A stretch of DNA of 64,000 bases, from assembly GCF_014645815.1 (NCBI RefSeq), contig NZ_BMML01000014.1:62001-126000 (forward strand), read 5' to 3'. Position numbers and translations under genes: made by a program. Positions 51,124 through 59,494 of this stretch are shown here, piece by piece; positions within the stretch are counted from its first letter, which is position 1, and each line of letters begins with the position of its first letter. The notes below the pieces were generated by a model. The model did no database searches. It saw only the letters and a program-made list of their open reading frames with translations, and was not told where the DNA came from. This DNA is from Streptomyces fuscichromogenes (GTDB taxonomy: Bacteria; Actinomycetota; Actinomycetes; Streptomycetales; Streptomycetaceae).

Positions 51124-51978
51124 ATGACCGCCCAGATTCTCGATGGCAAGGCCACCGCAGCCGCGATCAAGTCCGATCTGACCGCCCGCGTGGCGGTGCT
51201 GAAGGAGAAGGGCGTCACGCCCGGCCTCGGCACGATCCTCGTCGGGGACGACCCCGGCAGCCAGAAGTACGTCGCCGGCAAGCACCGCGACTGCGCACAG
51301 GTCGGCATCGCCTCCATCCAGCGCGAACTCCCGGCCACCGCGACCCAGGAGGAGATCGAGGCAGTAGTCCGCGAGCTCAACGACGACCCCGCCTGTACCG
51401 GTTACATCGTCCAGCTCCCGCTGCCCAAGGGCATCGACGAGAACCGCATCCTGGAGCTGATGGACCCGCACAAGGACGCGGACGGACTGCACCCCATGAA
51501 CCTCGGCCGGCTGGTGCTCGGCGAGCCGGCGCCGCTGCCCTGCACCCCCAACGGAGTGCTCACCCTGCTGCGCCGCCACGGTGTCGAGATCAAGGGCGCC
51601 GAGGTCGTGGTCGTCGGCCGTGGCGTGACCATCGGGCGCCCGATGCCGCTGCTGCTCACCCGGCGCAGCGAGAACGCGACGGTCACGCAGTGCCACACCG
51701 GCACCCGTGACCTCTCCGCCCACCTCAAGCGCGCCGACATCGTCGTCGCCGCCGCCGGCTCCCCGCACCTGATCCGTCCCGAGGACATCAAGCCGGGCGC
51801 CGCCGTCCTCGACGTCGGTGTCTCCCGCAACGCCGAAGGCAAGATCGTCGGCGACGTGCACCCCGGGGTCGCCGAGGTGGCCGGCTGGATCTCCCCGAAC
51901 CCCGGTGGTGTCGGGCCGATGACCAGGGCGCAGCTGCTCGTCAACGTGGTCGAGGCGGCGGAGCGCAGTGTCGGCTGA
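51124..51978 (+). CDS. folD: Methylenetetrahydrofolate dehydrogenase / cyclohydrolase
   Basis: A 284-residue bifunctional enzyme supplying 10-formyl-THF, the cofactor used by PurN and PurH. Seen: GLGTILVGDDPGSQKYV with catalytic Lys53 in VAGKHRD, VQLPLPKGI, PCTPNGVLTLL, the NADP site VVVGRGVTIGRPM and GGVGPMTRAQLL. ATG 51124 follows GAGG at a normal distance. The DUF3017 gene overlaps its 3' end by 11 bp. Confidence 0.98.
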   Translation: MTAQILDGKATAAAIKSDLTARVAVLKEKGVTPGLGTILVGDDPGSQKYVAGKHRDCAQVGIASIQRELPATATQEEIEAVVRELNDDPACTGYIVQLPLPKGIDENRILELMDPHKDADGLHPMNLGRLVLGEPAPLPCTPNGVLTLLRRHGVEIKGAEVVVVGRGVTIGRPMPLLLTRRSENATVTQCHTGTRDLSAHLKRADIVVAAAGSPHLIRPEDIKPGAAVLDVGVSRNAEGKIVGDVHPGVAEVAGWISPNPGGVGPMTRAQLLVNVVEAAERSVG

Positions 51979-52396
51979 CCGCAGTCACGAGCAGGGTGCG
52001 GGACGCCGGACCACCCGGCGCTTCCCGCTGTTCACCCGGGACACGGCACGCCCCGAGGGGGGCGGCAGGGCCGCGTCGGGGGACCTGCCGGCGCCGGCCC
52101 GGCAGTGGCCGCTGCTGGTGGTGCTGGCGGCCGTCGGGGTCGGGCTGCTGCTGACCTCGCTGGACCAGTTCCGGGTCGGCGCGCTGCTGATCGGGGCGGC
52201 GCTGCTCGCCGGGGCGGTGCTGCGCTGGATACTGCCGAGCGTCGGGATGCTGGCGGTCCGGTCGCGGTTCACCGACATCGTCACGTACGGGGTGCTGGGG
52301 CTGGCCATCGTGCTGCTGGCGCTGATGGCACAGCCGAAGCCGTGGCTGGTGATCCCCTATCTGAAGGACACGTTGCATTTCACGATGAAGAGCTGA
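51968..52396 (+). CDS. DUF3017 small membrane protein
   Basis: A 142-residue protein with a basic N-terminus and three hydrophobic helices (QWPLLVVLAAVGVGLLLTSL, VGALLIGAALLAGAVLRWILP, TYGVLGLAIVLLALMA). GTG 51968 overlaps folD, so it is translationally coupled to it. DUF3017 follows folD in other actinobacteria; function unknown. Confidence 0.9.
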   Translation: MSADRSHEQGAGRRTTRRFPLFTRDTARPEGGGRAASGDLPAPARQWPLLVVLAAVGVGLLLTSLDQFRVGALLIGAALLAGAVLRWILPSVGMLAVRSRFTDIVTYGVLGLAIVLLALMAQPKPWLVIPYLKDTLHFTMKS

Positions 52397-52434
52397 AGAG
52401 CCGAAGGGTTCGAGTCCGGGTGCGGGTGCGTGAG

Positions 52435-52472
52435 GGCTGGTCGCGCAGTTCCCCGCGCCCCCTTCGGGGCGG
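52435..52472 (+). repeat. Dispersed Streptomyces intergenic repeat, copy 6
   Basis: GGCTGGTCGCGCAGTTCCCC plus GCGCCCCCTTCGGGGCGG hairpin, ending 10 bp before the next ATG, so the hairpin occupies the 5' UTR and GGAGGAAG directly follows it. Confidence 0.75.
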
Positions 52473-52481
52473 AGGAAGACG

Positions 52482-53177
52482 ATGGACAGCGAAGCGGGCC
52501 CCGTCCCCCGGTCCGCCGAGGCCGATGCCGAGGCCGATCGGGTGCTGGCCACCGCGCGGCAGCTGGTGCCCGGGATCCAGGCCACGTTCGGGCGGATCTG
52601 CGAGGTCGTCCTGCACGACTTCCGGCGCGGGGACCACTCGGTGGTCGCGATCACCGGCGACGTGACGCACCGCGAGGTGGGTTCGCCGATGAGCGCGATC
52701 GGGCTGTCGCTGCTACGGCAGGGCGAAGCGGCCGAGGACAAGCTCAACTACGTGACCCGGCTGCCCGACGGACGGGTCATGAAGTCGACCACCATGCTGC
52801 TGCGCCTCGCGGACGGCACGGTCACGGGCGCCCTCTGCATCAACCTCGACGTCACGCAGCTGCGGATGTCGTCGATGCTGCTGAACGAGGTGATCGGCGG
52901 GAACGGCGAGGCCGCGGAACCGCAGCCGGTCACCTTCGGCAGCGACGCGGAGACCGTCATCGAGTCGGTGCTCGCCGAGGTCGAGGGGCAGCTGGGCAAG
53001 CCGCTGACCCACCTCGCCACCGCCGAGTGGCTGTCGGTGTTCAAGACCCTGGACGAACGCGGGGTCTTCCAGCTCCGGCGCGCCGTTCCGATGCTGGCCG
53101 GCCGGCTCGGGATCTCGCGCGCGTCCGTCTACAACTACATCGGCAGGCTGCGCGACGAGACGCCCGCCGGCGGGTGA
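52482..53177 (+). CDS. YheO-type PAS/HTH transcriptional regulator
   Basis: A 231-residue protein. The N-terminal YheO-like PAS domain (FGRICEVVLHDFRRGDHSVVAITGDVTHREVGSP, GALCINLDVTQL, about 30-130) is followed by a C-terminal HTH_22 (FQLRRAVPMLAGRLGISRASVYNYIGRLRD). It binds DNA and probably senses a small ligand. GGAGGAAG before the ATG comes from the tail of a dispersed repeat. Target genes unknown. Confidence 0.9.
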   Translation: MDSEAGPVPRSAEADAEADRVLATARQLVPGIQATFGRICEVVLHDFRRGDHSVVAITGDVTHREVGSPMSAIGLSLLRQGEAAEDKLNYVTRLPDGRVMKSTTMLLRLADGTVTGALCINLDVTQLRMSSMLLNEVIGGNGEAAEPQPVTFGSDAETVIESVLAEVEGQLGKPLTHLATAEWLSVFKTLDERGVFQLRRAVPMLAGRLGISRASVYNYIGRLRDETPAGG

Positions 53178-53332
53178 CCCGGTGGCCCGCACCTCCCCCG
53201 GTGGGTGCGGGCCGTCCTCCCCCTCTTCGAAGGTAGGGATCCGGCGGGGTCCGCGAATCCCACCTCCGGTTGAAACCCCTACAACTTCCGCGGTACGCCC
53301 GGTGACTGACTCGCCGTTCCCGGGCCCGGAGT

Positions 53333-53338
53333 TACGCT
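53333..53338 (+). promoter_or_regulatory. -10 box for a leaderless sensor-kinase mRNA
   Basis: TACGCT ends 6 bp before ATG 53345 and no Shine-Dalgarno is present, so transcription probably begins at the start codon. Confidence 0.5.
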
Positions 53339-53344
53339 GCGGCG

Positions 53345-54508
53345 ATGCGACCGCGTCAGCCGCCCCCACTCGCCGTCGACACGCTGATCGCGTGCATGAC
53401 GGTCGTGATGGCCGTGCTGCTGGGGCGGGAGTCGCCCACCCAGGGGTGGCCGCAGCTCGACGCGTGGGCGTATGCGCTGATCGGGCTGGCGCAGCTGCCC
53501 GTCGCGCTGCGCGGCCGGTGGCCGGTCGCGGTCTTCGCCGTGATGCAGGGCGCCTCGATCGTCTACGTCAGCCTCGGCTTCTGGCCCGTGGTGTGCACCT
53601 TCGGCTCCATGCTGGCGCTGTACACGATCGCCTCGGTGCGGCCGGTCCGGGTCGCCGTCGGCTGCGCCGCCTGCATGACCGGCATGTGGCTGTACGCGGG
53701 CATCGTCACCGACAACTCCTCGATGCCGTCCGTCGTCACACAGGCGCTGCTGTACTCCTCGGTGCTGGTCTGGTTCGGGCATCTCGCGCAGCGCTCCGCC
53801 GCGCTCACCCGGCATCTGCGGGCCGAGCAGACCGAGCGGGCGCGGCGCGCCGTCGTCGAGGAACGCGGCCGGATCGCGCGGGAGTTGCACGACGTGGTCG
53901 CCCATCACATGTCGGTGATCTCCGTGCAGGCGGGGCTCGCCCGGTTCGTCTTCGAGTCCGATCCCGGGAAGGCGCGCGGGGCGCTCGGCACCATCGCCGA
54001 CACCAGCGGGGAGGCGTTGGACGAGCTGCGGCGCATGCTCCAGGTGCTCCGCGACGAGGACCCGCGGGCCGCCGAGCGCGCTCCCATGCCGACCCTGGAC
54101 CGGCTGGTCGAACTCGTCGACCGGGTGCGGGCCGGCGGCCTGCCGGTCGAGTTCGTGGTCGAGGGCGCGCCCCGGCCGCTGCCGCCCGGCGTCGAACTGT
54201 GCGCCTACCGCGTGGTCCAGGAGGCGCTCACCAACGTCCTCAAGCACGCCGGCCGCGCCCGCGCGTGCGTGCTGCTCCGGTACGGGCCCCACGAGCTGAC
54301 CGTGTCCGTCCACGACGACGGGGAGGGGGTGAATCCGGACAGAATGCGAACGGGCGCCGGACATGGCTTGATCGGTATGCGTGAGCGGGCCAAGCTCTAC
54401 GGTGGGACGATCAGCGTCGGCCCACGCTCCGAGGGCGGCTTCGCGGTCGAGCTGACCCTGCCGACCTCGGCCGCACTCGCTCGGCGGGGGGACGACCGTA
54501 CCGGATGA
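53345..54508 (+). CDS. Sensor histidine kinase (NarL-type partner)
   Basis: A 387-residue membrane kinase with about five hydrophobic helices in the first 145 residues and almost no external loop. The HisKA_3 H-box is RIARELHDVVAHHMSVISVQAGLAR with His182. The HATPase domain shows EALTNVLKHAG, DDGEGVN and GHGLIGMRERAKLYGG. It overlaps the response regulator by ATGA. The signal is likely sensed in the membrane. Similar short actinobacterial kinases respond to cell-wall stress or antibiotics. Confidence 0.95.
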   Translation: MRPRQPPPLAVDTLIACMTVVMAVLLGRESPTQGWPQLDAWAYALIGLAQLPVALRGRWPVAVFAVMQGASIVYVSLGFWPVVCTFGSMLALYTIASVRPVRVAVGCAACMTGMWLYAGIVTDNSSMPSVVTQALLYSSVLVWFGHLAQRSAALTRHLRAEQTERARRAVVEERGRIARELHDVVAHHMSVISVQAGLARFVFESDPGKARGALGTIADTSGEALDELRRMLQVLRDEDPRAAERAPMPTLDRLVELVDRVRAGGLPVEFVVEGAPRPLPPGVELCAYRVVQEALTNVLKHAGRARACVLLRYGPHELTVSVHDDGEGVNPDRMRTGAGHGLIGMRERAKLYGGTISVGPRSEGGFAVELTLPTSAALARRGDDRTG

Positions 54509-55182
54509 CCAGAGTGCTCGTGGTCGACGACCAGTTCCTCATCCGCGCGGGTCTGGTGGGCCTGCTGGAGGCCGCCCCCGGGTTCGAGGTGGCCGGTGAG
54601 GCGGGGGACGGCGCGGAGGCGGTGCGGCTGGCCGCCGAGACCCGGCCCGACGTCGTCCTCATGGACATCCGGATGCCGGGGGTCAACGGCATCGAGGCCA
54701 CCGAGCGCATCCTCGCCCAGGCGGCCGGGCCCGCGCCCCGCGTCCTCGTCCTCACCACCTTCGACCTCGACGAGTACGTGTACGGGGCGCTGCGCGCCGG
54801 AGCCTCCGGGTTCCTCCTCAAGGACTCCGGCCCGGAACGGCTGCTGGCCGCGGTCACCGCGGTGGACGGCGGTGACTCCCTGTTCGCGCCCAGCGTCACC
54901 CGGCGCCTGGTCGAGGCCTTCGCCCACCGGCACGGCCCCGGCCCCGACACCGGACCGCCGCCCGACCTCGACGTGCTGACCTCCCGCGAGGTCGAGGTCC
55001 TCAGACTCACCGCGCGCGGACTGTCCAACCTGGAGATCGCCGACCGCCTCTACATCAGCGAGGCGACCGTGAAGACCCACCTCAACCGCACCATGACCAA
55101 GCTCGACCTGGGCAGCCGCGCCCAGGCGGTGGTGGTGGCGTACGAGACGGGCCTGGTGACCCCGGGCAGACCGGCGAACTGA
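54505..55182 (+). CDS. NarL/LuxR-family response regulator
   Basis: A 225-residue regulator. The receiver domain (RVLVVDDQFLIRAGL, phospho-Asp54 in VLMDIRMPG, Lys in FLLKDSGP) precedes the LuxR HTH (LTSREVEVLRLTARGLSNLEIADRLYISEATVKTHLNR). It is coupled to the kinase upstream by an ATGA overlap. A terminator follows at 55236. Targets unknown. Confidence 0.95.
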   Translation: MTRVLVVDDQFLIRAGLVGLLEAAPGFEVAGEAGDGAEAVRLAAETRPDVVLMDIRMPGVNGIEATERILAQAAGPAPRVLVLTTFDLDEYVYGALRAGASGFLLKDSGPERLLAAVTAVDGGDSLFAPSVTRRLVEAFAHRHGPGPDTGPPPDLDVLTSREVEVLRLTARGLSNLEIADRLYISEATVKTHLNRTMTKLDLGSRAQAVVVAYETGLVTPGRPAN

Positions 55183-55235
55183 CCTGCGACCCGGCCGGTG
55201 CACCGACGGCGGTCCGGGTGCGGTTCCGGCCGAAA

Positions 55236-55272
55236 GGCGGTCCGTCCCCTCCCCCGAGCAGGACGGACCGCC
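55236..55272 (+). terminator. Terminator of the two-component operon
   Basis: GGCGGTCCGTCC and GGACGGACCGCC, a 12-bp perfect stem with a 13-nt loop. The rest of 55183-55462 shows no gene. Confidence 0.8.
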
Positions 55273-55462
55273 GTCCGGAAACAGCCTTCCCGTGCGGCGG
55301 TGGCTGTTCAACGGCTGTCCGTCGGCTGTGGCAGAGAGGTGACAGTTCCGCTACCTGCCGCCCGCACCGCCACGGCCTGCGGGAACCGTCCGGCCACCGG
55401 CCGTCGTCACCCGCTCTGGACTGGCGACGAACGGGCGACGAGGCACGTCGTGGAGGTGCGTG

Positions 55463-55936
55463 ATGGGCGGCTGGCAGCTGCTGCCGGAGGGGCTCCCGCC
55501 GGAGGTACGGCACTTCGTGGAGCAGCTGCGCCTCCTCAAGGACGACACCGGCCTCAGCCTGGTCGCGCTGGGCGCCCGCACCGCGTACAGCAAGTCCTCC
55601 TGGCAGCGCTATCTCAACGCCGTGCAGCCACCGCCCCGCCAGGCCGTCGTCGCGCTGTGCCGGGTCGCGGGACTGGCCGGCCCGGACGCCGAACGGCACG
55701 CCGTGCGCTGGGAACTCGCCGTCCAGGCCTGGCCGCGCCCGACGACCGCACCGGACCGTCCGCCGGGCGCGGCGGAGCCGGCCGGGTACGAGGACGATCC
55801 GACCCTCCCGTGGTGGGACCGGCCGGAGCCGGCCCCGGCGCCCCACCCGCACGGCGGCCGTCTCCTGCTGTACGCGGTCCTGCTGCTGCTCGCGCTGCTC
55901 CTGGTGGCGGTGGTCGGCGCGGTGACTCTCGGGTGA
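55463..55936 (+). CDS. Membrane-anchored helix-turn-helix protein (1)
   Basis: A 157-residue protein. The N-terminal XRE-like HTH (VRHFVEQLRLLKDDTGLSLVALGARTAYSKSSWQRYLNA) is followed by a Pro-rich linker and a C-terminal hydrophobic helix (LLLYAVLLLLALLLVAVVGAVTL). ATG 55463 has GGAGG six bases upstream. It is paralogous to the next gene in the HTH part. The DNA-binding part would be cytoplasmic, tethered to the membrane; it may be a RodZ-like or sensing protein. Confidence 0.85.
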   Translation: MGGWQLLPEGLPPEVRHFVEQLRLLKDDTGLSLVALGARTAYSKSSWQRYLNAVQPPPRQAVVALCRVAGLAGPDAERHAVRWELAVQAWPRPTTAPDRPPGAAEPAGYEDDPTLPWWDRPEPAPAPHPHGGRLLLYAVLLLLALLLVAVVGAVTLG

Positions 55937-56322
55937 GCTGCGCGCCCTGTGACCCGCGAGGTCACGGCTGGATGACCGGTGTGTCGATGTGTTGACAAGT
56001 TAGCGGATATGTCACGAAGCCGACCCACGGCCGGGCTAACGTGTCCAATCGGGACGAGCCGGAGGCCCGTTGGACCGCAGGGCGGCAGGCGTGCAACGGT
56101 GCATGCCGGACGGGCCGACGCTCCAGTGCGCCCCCTGCCCGGCGACTGACTTCCGGGCCCGCCGCATCCCGGTGGGTAGCCAGAACGGGGACCGGCGCGG
56201 GGCATCGCGCGGCGGGAACGCCGGGCAGTACACGGCACCGAGCCGGGGCAAAGAGGACCGGGGCAAAGAGGACCGGGGAAAGAGGACCGGGGAAAGAGGA
56301 CCGGGGGAAAGAGGGGGAAGCA
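55937..56322 (+). promoter_or_regulatory. Promoter and leader region of the second HTH gene
   Basis: Contains TTGACA at 55992-55997 within TGACA...TGTCA, and a GTGTCC-N4-GGGACG inverted repeat near 56041-56056. No confident -10 was assigned. It ends with the purine-rich tandem repeats at 56243-56314. Confidence 0.35.
56243..56314 (+). repeat. Purine-rich 14-15-bp tandem repeats upstream of the second HTH gene
   Basis: Five units of CCGGGGCAAAGAGGA or CCGGGGAAAGAGGA (14-15 bp). Each holds AAAGAGGA, similar to a ribosome-binding site. The last unit runs into GGGGGAAG just before ATG 56323. Confidence 0.85.
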
Positions 56323-57366
56323 ATGCCTCGTTGGAAAGCCCTGCCGGATGAACTCGATCCGCAGGTCAAGGAGTTCGCGACCCAGCTGCGGCGGCTCGTG
56401 GACCGCGGCGGGCTGAGTGTCGCGGCACTGTCCGACCGCACCGGCTACGCCAGGACGTCCTGGGAGCGCTATCTCAACGGCCGTCTGCTGGCACCCAAGG
56501 GCGCGGTCGTCGCGCTCGCCGAGGTCACCGAGACCGATCCCGTCCACCTCACGACCATGTGGGAGCTTGCCGAACGGGCCTGGAGCCGCTCGGAGATGCG
56601 CCACGACATGACCATGGAGGCGATCCGGATCTCCCAGGCGCGGGCCGCGCTGGGCGAGTTCGGGGCGCCGCCGGCCACGTCGGCGACCACGTCCGCCGCC
56701 GGTGGCGGCAAGGCGCCGCGCCGGGCGGGCAGCGCCGTGGCGATGCCGGGGATCGCCGGGCCGGCGGGTGTCTCGCCCACCATCCCGCCCCAGCCGACGG
56801 CACCCGACGCGAACCGCCGGGAGGGCACCGGTTCCCGCGGCCCGGCCGCGCCCGCGGCCCCGCCCGGCGGCGGCAGGCGGCGGCTGACGATGTTCCTCGC
56901 CGGGGTCGTCGGGGTGGCCGTGGTCATCGCCGCGGTCCTCTTCCTCGCCGGAAGCGACGGGGGCGGGAAGAAGAACCAGGGCGGCGGCCCGTCGGGCACC
57001 CCGTCCACCGGCACCAGCAGCGACCTCCCGGCCGGCGTGAAGTGCGCGGGCGCCGGCTGTACCGGCAAGGACGCGGTGGCCATGGGGTGCAGCGGCGACC
57101 TCGTGACCACCGCCAAGACCGTCACGGTCGGCGCGACCACCCTGGAGGTCCGCTACAGCAGGACCTGCGGTGCCGCGTGGGGCCGTATCACGGGGGCCGC
57201 CCGGGGCGACTCGGTCCGGGTCACGGTCGGCACCACCACCGAGCGCGGCGACATCACGGCCGTCGGCGACACGATCGCGTACACGCCGATGGTGGCGGTA
57301 CGGGACGCGACGACGGCGAAGGCCTGCGCGGCGCTGGCGTCGGGGCGGACGGGGTGCACGACGTAG
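56323..57366 (+). CDS. Membrane-anchored helix-turn-helix protein (2) with extracytoplasmic DUF2690-like domain
   Basis: A 347-residue protein. The XRE-type HTH (VKEFATQLRRLVDRGGLSVAALSDRTGYARTSWERYLNGRL) is followed by a long Ala/Pro/Gly linker, one membrane helix (MFLAGVVGVAVVIAAVLFLAG, about 187-207) and an outer domain with five Cys (KCAGAGCTGKDAVAMGC, RTCGAAWGRI, ALASGRTGC) resembling DUF2690. It may transmit an outside signal to DNA. ATG 56323 has GGGGGAAG. It lies after a paralogue; the repeated purine tract upstream is unusual. Confidence 0.88.
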   Translation: MPRWKALPDELDPQVKEFATQLRRLVDRGGLSVAALSDRTGYARTSWERYLNGRLLAPKGAVVALAEVTETDPVHLTTMWELAERAWSRSEMRHDMTMEAIRISQARAALGEFGAPPATSATTSAAGGGKAPRRAGSAVAMPGIAGPAGVSPTIPPQPTAPDANRREGTGSRGPAAPAAPPGGGRRRLTMFLAGVVGVAVVIAAVLFLAGSDGGGKKNQGGGPSGTPSTGTSSDLPAGVKCAGAGCTGKDAVAMGCSGDLVTTAKTVTVGATTLEVRYSRTCGAAWGRITGAARGDSVRVTVGTTTERGDITAVGDTIAYTPMVAVRDATTAKACAALASGRTGCTT

Positions 57367-57548
57367 GAGGCGTCTCCCGGCCGGCCCGTCCGGCGGACGC
57401 CGGCCGGCGAAAAAACCGGCGGCACACAGGAATGCCGGGCGCCGTCCCGGGCACGCGGAAGGTATCCCCCCCACGGGAGTCCGGAAACCGGTACCCCCGA
57501 GTGGCGGCCGTCCTGTCCCACCTCTCCCGGGCAGGCGGCCGCCTCTTT

Positions 57549-57564
57549 TGTGGGGTGAGCCACA
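57549..57564. promoter_or_regulatory. Crp-like inverted repeat upstream of mdh
   Basis: TGTGG-GGTGAG-CCACA, a perfect 5-6-5 inverted repeat near the expected -35 region of mdh. It also fits GTG-N10-CAC. Confidence 0.4.
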
Positions 57565-57599
57565 CCGACCCCTCGACCTCCGGCATCCTTGATGCGCGA

Positions 57600-57634
57600 T
57601 AGCCTGACCGGTGGATCTCTTGATACCAAGAGAT
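57600..57634 (+). promoter_or_regulatory. mdh promoter and operator-like palindrome
   Basis: TAGCCT at 57600-57605 is a plausible -10 box. ATCTCTTG-ATAC-CAAGAGAT at 57615-57634 is a perfect 8-4-8 inverted repeat just downstream of the predicted start, the position of a repressor operator. The UTR to ATG 57710 is about 100 nt. Confidence 0.5.
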
Positions 57635-57709
57635 CGATCATTTGTACGTCCGCACCCCAGGGCACCCAGGGCAAGGACGCCCACCGCCAGCTGTCATACG
57701 GAGAACGCC

Positions 57710-58699
57710 ATGACCCGCACTCCCGTGAACGTCACCGTCACCGGCGCGGCCGGCCAGATCGGTTACGCCCTGCTCTTCCGCATCGCCTCCGGCCAGCTGC
57801 TCGGCGCGGACGTGCCGGTCCGGCTCCGCCTCCTGGAGATCACCCCCGCGCTCAAGGCCGCCGAGGGCACCGCCATGGAGCTCGACGACTGCGCCTTCCC
57901 GCTGCTCCAGGGCATCGACATCTCCGACGACCCGAACGTCGCCTTCGACGGTGCCAACGTGGCCCTCCTGGTCGGCGCCCGCCCCCGTACCAAGGGCATG
58001 GAGCGCGGTGACCTGCTGGAGGCCAACGGCGGCATCTTCAAGCCGCAGGGCAAGGCCATCAACGACCACGCCGCGGACGACATCAAGGTCCTGGTCGTCG
58101 GCAACCCGGCCAACACCAACGCCCTGATCGCCCAGGCCGCCGCGCCGGACGTACCGGCCGAGCGCTTCACCGCGATGACCCGCCTCGACCACAACCGCGC
58201 GCTGACCCAGCTCGCGAAGAAGACGGGCTCCACGGTCGCCGACATCAAGCGCCTGACCATCTGGGGCAACCACTCCGCCACCCAGTACCCGGACATCTTC
58301 CACGCCACCGTCGCCGGCAAGAACGCCGCCGAGGTCGTGAACGACGAGAAGTGGCTGGCCGAGGAGTTCATCCCGACCGTCGCCAAGCGCGGCGCGGCCA
58401 TCATCGAGGCCCGTGGCGCGTCCTCCGCGGCCTCCGCCGCCAACGCCGCGATCGACCACGTGCACACCTGGGTCAACGGCACCGACGACGGCGACTGGGC
58501 CTCCATGGGCATCCCGTCGGACGGCTCCTACGGCGTCCCGGAGGGCCTGATCTCCTCCTTCCCGGTCACCACCAAGGACGGCGTCTACGAGATCGTCCAG
58601 GGCCTGGAGATCAGCGAGTTCTCCCGCGCCCGCATCGACGCGTCGGTGCAGGAGCTGGCGGAGGAGCGCGACGCGGTCCGCGCCCTCGGCCTCATCTGA
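57710..58699 (+). CDS. mdh: Malate dehydrogenase
   Basis: A 329-residue NAD-dependent enzyme oxidising malate to oxaloacetate in the TCA cycle. The Rossmann motif GAAGQIGYALL, the substrate-binding ARPRTKGMERGDLL (arginines), the NPANTNA loop and the active-site His188 in IWGNHSATQYP are present. Length is normal for the actinobacterial type. ATG 57710 has GGAGA six bases upstream. It is a single gene ending at a 19-bp-stem terminator. Confidence 0.98.
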   Translation: MTRTPVNVTVTGAAGQIGYALLFRIASGQLLGADVPVRLRLLEITPALKAAEGTAMELDDCAFPLLQGIDISDDPNVAFDGANVALLVGARPRTKGMERGDLLEANGGIFKPQGKAINDHAADDIKVLVVGNPANTNALIAQAAAPDVPAERFTAMTRLDHNRALTQLAKKTGSTVADIKRLTIWGNHSATQYPDIFHATVAGKNAAEVVNDEKWLAEEFIPTVAKRGAAIIEARGASSAASAANAAIDHVHTWVNGTDDGDWASMGIPSDGSYGVPEGLISSFPVTTKDGVYEIVQGLEISEFSRARIDASVQELAEERDAVRALGLI

Positions 58700-58712
58700 G
58701 CCACCCGCACCC

Positions 58713-58754
58713 CGACGGGCCCCGCTCCGGATTGCTCCGGAGCGGGGCCCGTCG
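58713..58754. terminator. Bidirectional terminator, mdh and SIP gene
   Basis: A perfect 19-bp stem, CGACGGGCCCCGCTCCGGA with its complement, and a TTGC loop. The strongest hairpin of the window. Confidence 0.9.
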
Positions 58755-58768
58755 CCGTGTCCGCGGGG

Positions 58769-59455
58769 TCACTCCATGCCGCGCTTGCCCGGCGTCCAGA
58801 ACGGCTTGGTCAGCACCGCGCGCCGGTCCCAGCCCACCTCCTGGACCAGCACCTTGCGCACCGCCTGCACGGTCCGCGCCTCCCCGGCGACATAGGCGAC
58901 CCCGCCGGGTTCGGGGGCGAGCCGGCGTACCGCCTCCGGCAGCGAGGTCTCGGTCCGCAGCAGCCAGTCGAGGTGCTCGGCGTGCGGAAGGGGCAGCCGG
59001 TCCGCGGCCGTCTCCGTCTCGACGCACCCGGAGATCCGGGCCTCCTCGGGCAGTGCCGCGAGCATCGCGCCGAAGGCGACCGCGGCCGTCTCGTCGCCGA
59101 CGAAGACGTGGTGGGCGGCCTCGGGGCGCAGCGTGAAGGTGCCCTCGGGCCTGCGCAGCCGTACCGGCTCGCCCGCCTCGACGGTCCGGCCCCACCGGGC
59201 GCCCGGCCCGCCCTCGGAGTGGTCGAGGACGCACAGCTCGACGACGCCGGACGGGTCGTAGCGCCAGACCGAGTACGTCCGCAGGGTCAGGCCGGTCACC
59301 AGGACCCGGACCTGCTGGCCGGGCCGGACGTCGAGGCCGGCGAGCTGGTCGCCGTCGATGCGCAGCCGGCGCATGCGGGCGGTGATCCGCTCGGCCTCGG
59401 TGACGGTGCCGCGCAGGGTCAGCAGGTCGAGGACGGGGTTCAGGAGGGCGGGCAT
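58769..59455 (-). CDS. Siderophore-interacting protein (ferric-siderophore reductase family)
   Basis: A 228-residue flavoprotein of the SIP/ViuB family, which reduces Fe(III)-siderophores in the cytoplasm. The FAD-binding half includes LRTYSVWRYD, and the NAD(P)H-binding half HHVFVGDETAAVAFGAMLAAL and VAYVAGEARTVQAVRKVL. GAGGAG is five bases before the ATG. The MFS gene lies 39 bp upstream on the same strand, so they may be cotranscribed; the MFS protein could export a siderophore or drug. No IdeR box was seen. Confidence 0.9.
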   Translation of the reverse strand: MPALLNPVLDLLTLRGTVTEAERITARMRRLRIDGDQLAGLDVRPGQQVRVLVTGLTLRTYSVWRYDPSGVVELCVLDHSEGGPGARWGRTVEAGEPVRLRRPEGTFTLRPEAAHHVFVGDETAAVAFGAMLAALPEEARISGCVETETAADRLPLPHAEHLDWLLRTETSLPEAVRRLAPEPGGVAYVAGEARTVQAVRKVLVQEVGWDRRAVLTKPFWTPGKRGME

Positions 59456-59494
59456 CGGGGGCTCCTCAACGGGCCGTAATGTGTGGGGAGTTGC

